From: Monoplex corrugatus
Lineage: Eukaryota; Mollusca; Gastropoda; Littorinimorpha; Ranellidae
Direction of reading: 5' to 3'
Assembly: GCA_030674185.1 (NCBI GenBank)
Contig: CM060315.1
Location: 93,143,058 to 93,207,057 of the forward strand
DNA: 64,000 nucleotides
Part shown: positions 43,322 through 54,801 of the stretch, piece by piece
Position numbering within the stretch: the stretch's first letter is position 1
How the letters are laid out: every line of letters begins with the position of its first letter
Made by a program: the position numbers and the translations under genes
The notes under the pieces: model-generated
The model's database searches: none
The model's input: only the letters and a program-made list of their open reading frames with translations
Told to the model about the DNA's origin: nothing

Positions 43322-45126
43322 CCACCCTTGCCTGGTGTTAACAGCATGGTTATCAACCAACAGGGCCACCAGGATCAAACCCACAACCCTTGCCTGGTGT
43401 TAACAGCATGGTTATCAACCAACAGGGCCACCAGGATCAAACCCACAACCCTTGCCTGGTGTTATCAGCATGGTTATCAACCCCACAACCCTTGCCTGGT
43501 GTTATCAGCATGGTTATCAACCAACAGGGCCACCAGGATCAAACCCACCACCCTTGCCTGGTGTTATCAGCATGGTTATCAACCAACAGAGCCACCAGGA
43601 TCAAACCCACAACCCTTGCCTGGTGTTAACAGCATGGGTATAAACCAACAGGGCCACCAGGATCAAACCCACAACCCTTGCCTGGTGTTAACAGCATGGA
43701 TATCAACCAACAGGGCCACCAGGATCAAACCCACAACCCTTGCCTGGTGTTAACAGCATGGATATCAACCAACAGGGCCACCAGGATTAAACCCACAACC
43801 CTTGCCTGGTGTTATCAGCATGGGTATCAACCCCACAACCCTTGCCTAGTGTTAACAGCATGGGTATCAACCAACAGGGCCACCAGGATCAAACCCACAA
43901 CCTTTGCCTGGTGTTATCAGCATGGGTATCAACCAACGGGGCCACCAGGATTAAACCCACAACCCTTGCCTGGTGTTATCAGCATGGGTATCAACCAACA
44001 GGGCCACCAGGATTAAACCCACAACCCTTGCCTGGTGTTATCAGCATGGGTATCAACCCCACAACCTTGCCTAGTGTTAACAGCATGGTTATCAACCAAC
44101 AGGGCCACCAGGATCAAACCCACAACCCTTGCCTGGTGTTAACAGCATGGTTATCAACCAACAGGGCCACCAGGATCAAACCACAAACCCTTGCCTGGTG
44201 TTATCAGCATGGGTATCAACCAACAGGGCCACCAGGATCAAACCCACAATCCTTGCCTGGTGTTATCAGCATGGTTATCAACCAACAGGGCCACCAGGAT
44301 CAAACCCACAACCCTTGCCTGGTGTTAACAGCATGGATATCAACCAACAGGGCGACCAGGATTAAACCCACAACCCTTGCCTGGTGTTATCAGCATGGGT
44401 ATCAACCAACAGGGCCACCAGGATTAAACCCACAACCCTTGCCTGGTGTTATCAGCATGGGTATCAACCCCACAACCCTTGCCTAGTGTTAACAGCATGG
44501 GTATCAACCAACAGGGCCACCAGGATCAAACCCACAACCCTTGCCTGGTGTTATCAGCATGGGTATCAACCAACGGGGCCACCAGGATTAAACACACAAC
44601 CCTTGCCTGGTGTTATCAGCATGGGTATCAACCCCACAACCCTTGCCTGGTGTTAACAGCATGGTTATCAACCAACAGGGCCACCAGGATCAAACCCACA
44701 ACCCTTGCCTGGTGTTAACAGCATGGGTATCAACCCCACAACCCTTGCCTAGTGTTAACAGCATGGTTATCAACCAACAGGGCCACCAGGATCAAACCCA
44801 CCACCCTTGCCTGGTGTTAACAGCATGGTTATCAACCAACAGGGCCACCAGGATCAAACCCACAACCCTTGCCTGGTGTTATCAGCATGGTTATCAACCA
44901 ACAGGGCCACCAGGATCAAACCCACCACCCTTGCCTGGTGTTAACAGCATGGTTATCAACCAACAGGGCCACCAGGATCAAACCCACCACCCTTGCCTGG
45001 TGTTAACAGCATGGTTATCAACCAACAGGGCCACCAGGATCAAACCCACAACCATTGCCTGGTGTTATCAGCACAGTTATCAACCAACAGGGCCACCAGG
45101 ATCAAACCCACAACCATTGCCTGGTG
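43322..45126. repeat. 62-bp minisatellite, left block, about 29 copies
   Basis: The unit contains CTTGCCTGGTGTTAACAGCA, TGGTTATCAACCAACAGGGC and CACCAGGATCAAACCCACAA. Variants are TTATC for TTAAC, GGGTATC for GGTTATC, and a short 34-bp form ending ATCAACCCCACAACC. This is the same array as 45891-47990. Confidence 0.97.
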
Positions 45127-45890
45127 TTAACTCTTTGAAGACGTAATATAGTTGCCTTGCACAACCACTGTGGACGCGATCAACGGGACGTGCCACAACC
45201 CTTGGTGACGCACGATTTTGGGGGGTTTTCAAAAAATTCTCAAAAATACAGATTTTACAGCACAAGAACATATTTTATATCAAAATAAAATTCAATTTAC
45301 GCTCTTTGAGCTGAAGCTACATACAAGGACAATACATCTATTCTACTTACCTTCCTAAAAGGTGAAATGGGGTAGGGTTTTGGCTCTGGGAAAGAAGTTT
45401 TTGATTGACAGTAATCCAACACATAAAGTCAGTAAAACACCCATTCTTGACCAGATAATCCAGAAATCCAGGTAATCACAAGTCCTTGGTATGACCAGAA
45501 GATATAAAAGAACAAACACAGCTTTGTTTTCACACAGGTGAAGCAGCAAAGTGATTATGACGATCCTTTGAAGAAGAAGAAGAAGAAGAAGAAAGAAGAA
45601 GAGAAGAAGAAGAAGAAGAAGAAGAAGAAGAAGAAGAAGAAGAAGGCCTAAATGTCGCCATTTTGGTGCAAGGACGGTCACTCCGGTTGGTTTGGATAAA
45701 GGCAAAAACTGTAACTAATCAGGATAAAATCGATGCAAGGGAAGTAACAAACACTTCAGAAGATACCAAAGAGTGTTCCTATATGTGTAGTTAGTTCCCC
45801 TAGACCAGCGACCAGCTTGCATTTATTTTTAAAAACTGCAGCGGAATATCCGCTATCACATCTCTAATGGTTTGGTCTCCGAAGAGTTAA
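45127..45890. mobile_element. 756-bp TTAA-flanked piggyBac-like element without transposase
   Basis: TTAA at 45127-45130 and 45887-45890 bounds a non-repeat segment. Its ends are inverted: left CTCTTTGAAGACGT, right (minus) CTCTTCGGAGACCA. The flanking minisatellite reads GGTG-TTAA-CAGCA when the insert is removed, exactly the array unit. Inside are a (GAA)n tract (45569-45642) and a short palindrome AGCGGAATATCCGCT near the right end. No transposase is encoded, so it would depend on one supplied elsewhere. Confidence 0.82.
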
Positions 45891-47990
45891 CAGCACGGTT
45901 ATCAACCAACAGGGCCACCAGGATCAAACCCACAACCCTTGCCTGGTGTTATCAGCATGGTTATCAATCAACAGGGCCACCAGGATCAAACCCACACCCT
46001 TGCCTGGTGTTATCAGCATGGTTATCAACAACAGGGCCACCAGGATCAAACCCACAACCCTTGCCTGGTGTTAACAGCATGGTTATCAACCAACAGGGCC
46101 ACCAGGATCAAACCCACAACCCTTGCCTGGTGTTAACAGCATGGTTATCAATCAACAGGGCCACCAGGATCAAACCCACCACCATTGCCTGGTGTTAACA
46201 GCATGGTTATCAACCAACAGGGCCACCAGGATCAAACCCACAACCATTGCCTGGTGTTATCAGCTGGTTATCAATCAACAGGGCCACCGGATCAACCACA
46301 ACCCTTGCTGGTGTAACCAGCATGGTTATCAACCAACAGGGCACCAGATTAAACCACAACCTTGCCTGGTGTTATCAGCATGGTATCAACAACAGGCATC
46401 AGATCAAACCCACAACCCTTGCTGTGTTACAGCTACGGTTATCAACCAAACAGGCACCAGGATCAAACCACTACCTTGCCTGGTGTTGATCAATGGTTAT
46501 AACAACGGGCCCCAGGATCAAACCACACCTTGCCTGATTTATTGCACAGGTATCACCAACAGGCCACCAAGTCAAACCACAACCATTGCCTGTGTACAGC
46601 ATGGTTAATCACAACAGGCACCAGGTCAACCACAACCTTGCCTGTGTTACCAGAGTTATAACCAAGGCCACAGGATCAAACCACCACTTGCCTGTGTTTA
46701 TCAGCAATGGTATCATAACAGGGCCACAGGATCTAAACACAACTGCCTGTTGTTAACAGCATGGTATCAATAACAGGGCACAGGACAAAACCACAACTTG
46801 CCATGGTGGTTACAGCACGGTTTCAACCACGTTGGGCCACCAGGATCAAACCCAAACCTTCTGGTGTTATCAGCAGGTATCAATCAACGGGCCACAGGAT
46901 CAACACAACCTTGCTGTGTAAATCAGCATGGTTATCATATAAAGGCCACAGATTCAAACCCAACCCTTGCCTGGGTTAACAGCATGTGTTAACAACCACA
47001 GGGCACAGATCAACCACACAACTCTTGCTTGGTGGTTAACAGCAGGTTATCAACCAACAGGGCCACCAGGATCAAACCCACACCCTTGCCTGGTGTTATC
47101 AGCATGGTTATCAACCAACAGGGCCACCAGGATCAAACCACAACCATTGCCTGGTGTTAACAGCATGGTTATCAATCAACAGGGCCACCAGGATCAAACC
47201 CACAACCCTTGCCTGGTGTTATCAGCATGGTTATCAACCAACAGGGCCACCAGGATCAAACCACAACCCTTGCCTGGTGTTATCAGCATGGTTATCAACC
47301 AACAGGGCCACCAGGATCAAACCCACAACCATTGCCTGGTGTTAACAGCATGGTTATCAACCAACAGGGCCACCAGGATCAAACCACACCCTTGCCTGGT
47401 GTTATCAGCATGGTTATCAATCAACAGGGCCACCAGGATCAAACCCCCCACCTTGCCTGGTGTTAATCAGCAGGGTTATCAACCAACAGGGCCACCAGGA
47501 TCAAACCCACAACCCTTGCCTGGTGTTATCAGCAGGTTATCAATCAACAGGGCCACCAGGATCAAACCCACAACCCTTGCCTGGTGTTATCAGCACGGTT
47601 ATCAACCAACAGGGCCACCAGGATCAAACCCACAACCTTGCCTGGTGTTAATCAGCACGGTTATCAATCAACAGGGCCACCAGGATCAAACCCACACCCT
47701 TGCCTGGTGTTAACAGCATGGTTATCAACCAACAGGGCCACCAGGATCAAACCACCACCCTTGCCTGGTGTTAACAGAATGGTTATCAACCAACAGGGCC
47801 ACCAGGATCAAACCCACAACCCTTGCCTGGTGTTAACAGCATGGTTATCAACCAACAGGGCCACCAGGATCAAACCCACAACCCTTGCCTGTGTTAACAG
47901 CACGGTTATCAACCAACAGGGCCACCAGGATCAAACCCACAACCATTGCCTGGTGTTATCAGCATGGTTATCAACAACAGGGCCACCAGG
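45891..47990. repeat. 62-bp minisatellite, right block, about 34 copies
   Basis: Same unit as the left block. From about 46260 to 47040 units have dense single-base deletions, while units on both sides are near-perfect. Confidence 0.96.
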
Positions 47991-48064
47991 ACAAATGAAA
48001 ACAATGGAAGCAAAACAGACCGTCTGCCATCATAAACATACCATCAAGCACACAAGGCTTGGGT

Positions 48065-48244
48065 TTAACCCTTTGACTCCCGCACCCTGTCCACCAGCAT
48101 CCTGCATTGTCAACCATGCAAGTAAAGCAAGAACTTAACCCTTTGATCTCTGACCCTATCCACAGCTTTCTGTGGATATGGTGAGGGAGTCAAAAGGTTA
48201 AATTTTTGCAGTTGGTGGGTAGGGTGCAGGAGTCAAAGGGTTAA
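48065..48244. mobile_element. TTAA hairpin element cluster
   Basis: TTAACCCTTTGACTCCCGCA (48065), a 67-bp hairpin from 48135 (TTAACCCTTTGATCTCTGAC, loop CCACAGCTTTCTGTGG, GGTGAGGGAGTCAAAAGG) to TTAA 48198, and a final arm to TTAA 48241-48244. Confidence 0.8.
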
Positions 48245-48654
48245 ATTAACCGGACATTCGTAGGCATCCTTCAGCCAATCAGCGCTCAGCACTGAGCCAA
48301 CATGTGTTTTATGTGTGGTGTCATCAATTTACTGCTGTGAAACTCTCCAATTCAGTGAGGAAGTATTTGATAATGTACAAATTACTGTTCTTTGAACAGC
48401 CCCACAGCAAAAATGATAACAAACATTTCCAGGAGAAGTGAATTACCTGCTTTCTGCGCTTTTACTTCAGACATCTTGATAAGCAAAACAGCAAAACTCA
48501 CGATGACCTTCACCTCACATCCATTTCAAAAGTATCGTGCAGCACTCGCTGGTTCGACATAATTAGTCTGACCGCACAAGTTCAAAATGTTCTTCTCCAA
48601 CGTATGGGTTTTAAAACTTATATTTTTAACTATATACTGAAACAGAAAAGAAGG
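48245..48654. other. No recognised feature
   Basis: Unique sequence, no family recognised. Confidence 0.35.
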
Positions 48655-48675
48655 AAACACGCACACACACACACG

Positions 48676-48728
<53 letters not shown>

Positions 48729-48984
48729 CACACACACAACACACACACACACACACACACAGAGGGACAGAGAGAGATAGGAGGGGAGAGAGAGAGGAGA
48801 GAGAGACAGAGAGGGAGGGAGAGAGAAAGAAATCGAGAGAGAGAGAGAGATAACGAACACACACACATACACACACATGCACAAACACACACAAAGACAA
48901 ACTCACACATACACCACATGACACCACACACCACATGACACCACACCACACCACAACACACACACACACACACACATACACACA

Positions 48985-49015
<31 letters not shown>

Positions 49016-49055
49016 TACACACACACACATACACACACACACACACGGACACATA
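48655..49055. repeat. Compound (CA)n / (GA)n / (CA)n region
   Basis: CA 48658-48760, GA 48762-48850, CA-rich with CCACA variants 48855-49050. Confidence 0.95.
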
Positions 49056-50321
49056 CAAGCTCCTCCATGTATACACTTATGAAAACATAATATTTCTGAG
49101 ACCTTATAGCCTACATAACAATAAAATCACACTGTATATGGCCACAACAACAAAATTAAATGTCACAAAAATTTTTAACAAAAACATCTTCAGTGATATG
49201 GCAACAACAATAACATCAAATATTACACTGAATGCAAAATTTTCCACAAAAAAACTTGACGGCAGGCAAAGATTAAGACTTCACCGACACCATCAATGAT
49301 TGTTATAAAGCCAGTGCTAAAATCACCGTAATAAATCTATGGCAGTAACTGGTACGACAGCTGTATATGTATATGAGATTCATTCATTGTTCACATTATA
49401 AATCATTGCAATTGCCTATGAAACAGAAACAAACAAATGTGGCCAACTACTATGGCACAAGTTGCTCGTCTCGTCTTTGCCGCTAACATCCAACACAGAA
49501 GGTAGGAGTGTTTGGGCTTGATTTGGGGACTTGGTTTTACACTGATACTGCAGCTCTTCCTGTATTTGGTATTACTAATGAACTCCTAGTTAACAAGAAA
49601 CACCAGAGGGTTCTGGATGGGACCCAGAGCATCAATGCCTAGCCACTCTCCAGACAATCACCTCCCAAGCTCCCGACACCACAGTCATTTCATCAAACAA
49701 AGGGGGCTGTCCATGGGTTGCATGACCCAGTCATCCATTACCTTGTTTACAAACCGAATGACAAGGTGGGGAGATGACAAACCCCGGGACACAGCCACAC
49801 AACGCGCACCAACCGGGTCCAGCCCAGCCACCAGACCAAGATGGAACAGAAGACTTCCTAAATTTGATATTACATCTGAACGTAAATTCCTATCATTGTG
49901 ATTGTTTCATTGCTGAAATGGTATTTGAAAACACTGGTTCAATGATTTACAGGCCTTTTCTCTAAAGAAAAAAAGAAAAAAGAAAAAAAGAAATAACTTC
50001 AAAATACCCATTTTCAACCACCAGTTACCTGTATCTGTTCCGTTTCTGCAACAGATCCATCAAACTGCGCATAAAAGATATTCCCTTACATGAAGACTGG
50101 GGTTTGGTTGCTCTGGAAGATTTACTGCTGAAATTGTGTCTCCATTTTCCTTGTTCTCCTCAGAATGGTAATCAGAGGGGGGTGCTGTTTGGAGGTGTGT
50201 TGGAGAGCCGAAATGAGTGGTGTGGGGGGTTGGGGGACAGAAGCCGTGCAGAATACGGAACAGCCAGGTCCTCCCCCAAAGTCAACAACAACAAAGATAA
50301 TTCAAAAGCTCCTTAATCTTT
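49056..50321. other. Largely unique sequence, no gene assigned
   Basis: Mostly AT-rich with one more GC-balanced part (49610-49860 and 50160-50290). A small open frame (49617-49901) shows no recognisable domain. An imperfect AAAGAAAAA run lies at 49965-49992. Confidence 0.4.
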
Positions 50322-50600
50322 GCAAACAGGAACCAGGAGAACAAGCAAACAGGAACCAGGAGAACAAGCAAACAGGAACCAGGAGAACAAGCAAACAGGA
50401 ACCAGGAGAACAAGCAAACAGGAACCAGGAGAACAAGCAAACAGGAACCAGGAGAACAAGCAAACAGGAACCAGGAGAACAAGCAAACAGGAACCAGGAG
50501 AACAAGCAAACAGGAACCAGGAGAACAAGCAAACAGGAACCAGAAGAACAAGCAAACAGGAACCAGGAGAACAAGCAAACAGGAACCAGAAGAACAAGCA
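50322..50600. repeat. 23-bp tandem repeat, about 12 copies
   Basis: The unit AACAGGAACCAGGAGAACAA-GCA is repeated almost perfectly. Family E normally holds this motif once (AACAGGAACCAGAA at 21260), so the array is an expansion within that element. Confidence 0.95.
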
Positions 50601-50975
50601 AACAAAAGCAAGCGCGTATTGAACACAACAAGACAAGACAAGCGCAAATTTTCAGCCAACCGGCCTTTGTCAAGCGCAAACGCACGGTCACAAACAGACC
50701 ACAAACAACACCAAACAACGCATAATAAAAAGAGGACTAAAAACTTCCCTGCCGCCTCGTCCAGTGGATAAAAAGGGACCAAATGGACGAGGCAGCAGGG
50801 AAGTTTTTAGTCCTCTTTTTATTATGCGTTGTTTGGTGTTGTTTGTGGTCTGTTTGTGACCGTGCGTTTGCGCTTGACAAAGGTCGGTTGGCCGAAAATT
50901 TGCGCTTGTCTTGTTGTGTTGTGTTCAATACGCGCTTGCTTTTGTTTGCTTGTTCTTCTGGTTCCTGTTTGCTTG
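50572..50975. repeat. 400-bp palindrome made of two inverted family E copies
   Basis: Arms of about 192 bp (50572-50763 and 50784-50975) are inverted around a 20-bp centre (GTGGATAAAAAGGGACCAAA). They differ at only a few positions. Each arm holds the family E blocks CGCAAATTTTC(A/G)GCCAACC and CTTTGTCAAGCGCAAACGCA. The right arm continues as family E to about 51010. Confidence 0.9.
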
Positions 50976-51525
50976 GGCACGGCCAGTCGCACTTGTTTTG
51001 GATCTTGTTAATCTTTGGCTGTGCTTTTATCATAACAACAACCTTTGGACTGCCTTTATCATAATAACAACCTTTGGATGTGACTTAATCGTAATGACAA
51101 AAAGATTTAACTTTCAAAAGAGACAAAATTTCAGTGTTTTCACTTCAAACAGTCTTTTTCAGTACTGATACCACTGTTGGTAGGTACATAAATTGCACAT
51201 CATAAATAATACACAAAAAATATTAATGATGAAACTAATAAAATGCATCTGTCATTTTTGCCAGACTCAAAACTACATCCATTAACGATGCATTAAATTG
51301 CCAATTGCCCATAACGATAAACCAAAGAACAACAATCAAACAACAACAAAAAAACAAACCCTAAAGACATCTCATAAAAAGAAAAAGGCTGTCAAGGACC
51401 ACACTGCCAAGTAAAGTAAATGCAGGTATATTGTCACAGCCCCAAGACAGGGAACTCAGACAAAAACAAGTAAACAAAACATATCTGTGTACACATAACA
51501 ATATATTTTTCTAACACACAAAAAA
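50976..51525. other. Downstream flank of the copper transporter gene
   Basis: Short repeated words (ACAACCTTTGGA, 51040 and 51069), otherwise AT-rich unique sequence that would include the 3' UTR of the minus-strand gene. No clear AATAAA in transcript sense was found close to the stop. Confidence 0.35.
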
Positions 51526-51868
51526 TCAAGTGGCGCTTTCGTCACATCGACAAGCAATGGATCCATCTCCGGCGGCGCCCCCACCATCTGCCAAGCTCAG
51601 GGGCTGTAACTCTTGCTCCTTCCCCTGGAAACCGCAGTCGAGGTTGACGGCCAAACCACACTGACTTGTCGGCTGTGCCAGGCGCGCTGTGAAGTTGTCC
51701 TCCTCCATCCAGCCGAAGAAGAAATATCCCAAGCCAAGGCCCATCACTCCACCCACCACCAACCAGATACTGTAGGTCATGACGGCCAGCATGAGGAGAT
51801 AACCCCCCACAAACTGCACAACGTACAGCGCTGTCTGGATGATGTGCCCTTTGTTCAGAATGTAGCGC
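51526..51868 (-). CDS. Copper transporter exon 3 (terminal coding exon)
   Basis: 343 nt: one base completing an Arg codon, then 113 codons and the stop at 51528-51526. The acceptor reads TTTTGTTCTTGGTGCAG before GCGCTACATT. It encodes helices 2 and 3 and a 58-residue hydrophilic tail containing [11 protein letters not shown] and CRCDESAT. The HCH-type copper-delivery end of mammalian CTR1 is absent, and a CxC pair (CRC) sits near the end instead. Confidence 0.88.
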
Positions 51869-52391
51869 CTGCACCAAGAACAAAACCATTTTATTTCGCT
51901 GTCCTGGTTTGTACACCACACACCTGGCCACACAATCTGGGACAGTTGGCTACAATGCTATGATGATGATGATGGTGGTGATGATGGTGATGATAATGGT
52001 GATGGTGAGTGTGATGATAATGCACGGCGCACATTTCCGTGATACTTGGGTTGGCCGTAGTTCTGGCAACTCTGGCTCTGCCCTGCCGGCTATAAATAGC
52101 GCGCATCTTTCCCCTTCCCTTCCACTCCCCACACCCTTTTCACCTGTCCCGCTGCCGTATAGCGAGGCCACTCACAAAATCTATGTGAGCGAAGCAGGGG
52201 CACGCGCGTGTTAGTTAGGCCTACTGCACTGGCCACTTGTACTAAGTTCATGGTATGTGCCTCCAGATTGACCTAGATTCCAGTACTCGGGAAGAGCACA
52301 GCAGTTATAACACACACACACACACACACGATGCATGCAGTTGGCAGAGAGATATGCATCATAACGTATATACTCGCGCACACGCACACGC

Positions 52392-52437
<46 letters not shown>

Positions 52438-52504
52438 GCGCACACACAAACACAGAGTTGATTTATACATTTTAGCATGCATTTGAACACACACACGCAT
52501 GCAC

Positions 52505-52547
<43 letters not shown>

Positions 52548-54437
52548 GAGAGAGAGATGTGTGTCGGAGGTTGCCCTGGATAAAGACCGGCTTAATTAAA
52601 CACGCGCGTGGCCTAGTTTATAGCCGGCGCAGCGCGTGCCTTGGTCAGGCAACAGCTAACACCCGATTTTAGTCAAATGTAAGCCTCTAAAAAAGAATGA
52701 AAACAAACAGCCTAAAGCGATTTTTTTTTAATTTTAGAAAGTTAAAGCACTGAAGACCACGAATCAGACCTTGCTAAAACTGAGGAAATTATGTGAAGAT
52801 TGTAAATTTTACTATACTTCCGTCACTATTACGAAAATAATCTCACTTTATACTGAACAAAGAGCAACCTGGAGGTGTCAGTCGATCATAACATTAGTAA
52901 TTTCTACAAAAACTCAAAGACAAGGTAATCCTAAAAAGTAAAGATCACTTCTTCAGAACAATGAATATTCACAGCACTGAATGCACACAGGTAAAGTGAC
53001 GAAAATAATGCAGATCATTGCACAAATTCACAATACACACAGAAAACTGCACTCGGCTTCCTTCTTTATCAGTAGTGCCAGAACACAAAGGCACGCTAGC
53101 CAGTGATATAGACTTTGGTCGACCCTGCATGGACAAAATTAGCACTCGCAGGCGATGCCGCTGCCGGCTCGCAATTAAAAGGTAGGAGAATGGCTGGGAA
53201 AATGCAGCCGTTGATGATGATGGTGATAGTGATGATGATGATGATGATGGTGATGATAATGGTGATGGTGATAATGATGATGATGGTGATGTTAATGGTG
53301 ATGGTGATGATAATGATAGTGATGATGATGATAATGGTGGTGGTGATGATGGTGGTGGTGATGACAATGATGGTGATGACAATGGTGATGGTGATGATGG
53401 TGCTGCTGCTGATGATAACGACGATGACAATAGTGGTGATGACGGTGATGGTGATGATGACGACGACGACGACGATAGTGATGATGATGATGATGGTGAC
53501 AATGATGGTGATGGTGATGGTGATGATGATAGTGGTGATGATAATGGTGATGGTGATGGTGATGATAATGATAATGGTGATAGTGATGATGATGATGGTG
53601 GTGGTGATGATGATGGTGATGACGGTGTTGATAATGATGATGGTGATGGTGATGACGATGGTGATGATGATAGTGGTGATGATGATGGTAGTGGTGATGA
53701 TGATGGTGATGATGGTGTTGATAATGATGATGGTGATGATGATGACGACCATGATGATGACGATAATGATAAAAGAGTTCCAATTCTGGATTGAAAATGG
53801 GTGACAGGGCTGCACTCTACTCAGTTTCATAATGTGCCCTGGCATCAACCAGGTCCATGAGATACACACACCTGCTGTGCTGGTCAGGAGATTTAAGCAA
53901 TGCCCTAAATGACACATAAAGTGGATGAAGCTTGACTGTGTGGTCCCAGTCTTTCCAATGGACACATAGCACGCTCAACTCCAGGTAGGAGCCGGTTGGG
54001 GCTGAAAAATCCCACAAGGATTGTGGAAAGGACTGATGGGGGTTCAAACACTCAACCTTCCAGTGAGTAATCTGTGGCACTAACCACTACACAACATTAA
54101 CTGGTTGAACACAGTAATATGATAACAGTGATATTAAAAATAACACAAACACCACAACACACTGGTATGAGTTACATAGAAGACAGTATCTGCTTTTATC
54201 CGAAAATCTCTGGAATGTTTGAATAGAAAACTGAACAGTACTGGTCATCTGATACAGGGAGTGGCTGAATGGCTGAGTGTGTTCATGCGTATGTGATTGC
54301 ATATATATGTGTGTGAGAGTAATTATGAGAGAGAGTGGAGAGAGAGAGAGAGACAAAGAGAGTGACAAAGTGAGAAAGAAAGAGACAGAGAGAGAGACAG
54401 AGACAGCAAGCAAGAGAGAGAAAGACAGAAAGAGAGA

Positions 54438-54516
<79 letters not shown>

Positions 54517-54740
54517 TAGTTATACTTACATATTCTACAATAATGATTGTGTGTTTTAAAAACAATAAACTATAAGAAATGTTCATGAGAAAGGTCCCAG
54601 AGTCTGAAGTTGTTACTGACTTTTTTTATATGCACACACACACACACATAAACGCACGTGTGCGCATGCACGCACGCACACACACACGCACACACACACA
54701 TAAACAAACACACACGAACACACACGCGCGCACACACAAC

Positions 54741-54801
<61 letters not shown>

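Noticed and set aside
45569..45660. Leucine-rich membrane protein on the minus strand
   Set aside because: Poly-Leu is the translation of a (GAA)n tract inside the TTAA element.
43328..48138. Proline/glutamine-rich repeat protein up to 248 codons
   Set aside because: Direct translation of the 62-bp array. It is interrupted by indels and a transposon and lacks a start or end structure.
53096..53965. 289-codon Ile/Thr-rich and 229-codon Met/Val-rich frames
   Set aside because: Translations of a GAT/GGT microsatellite.
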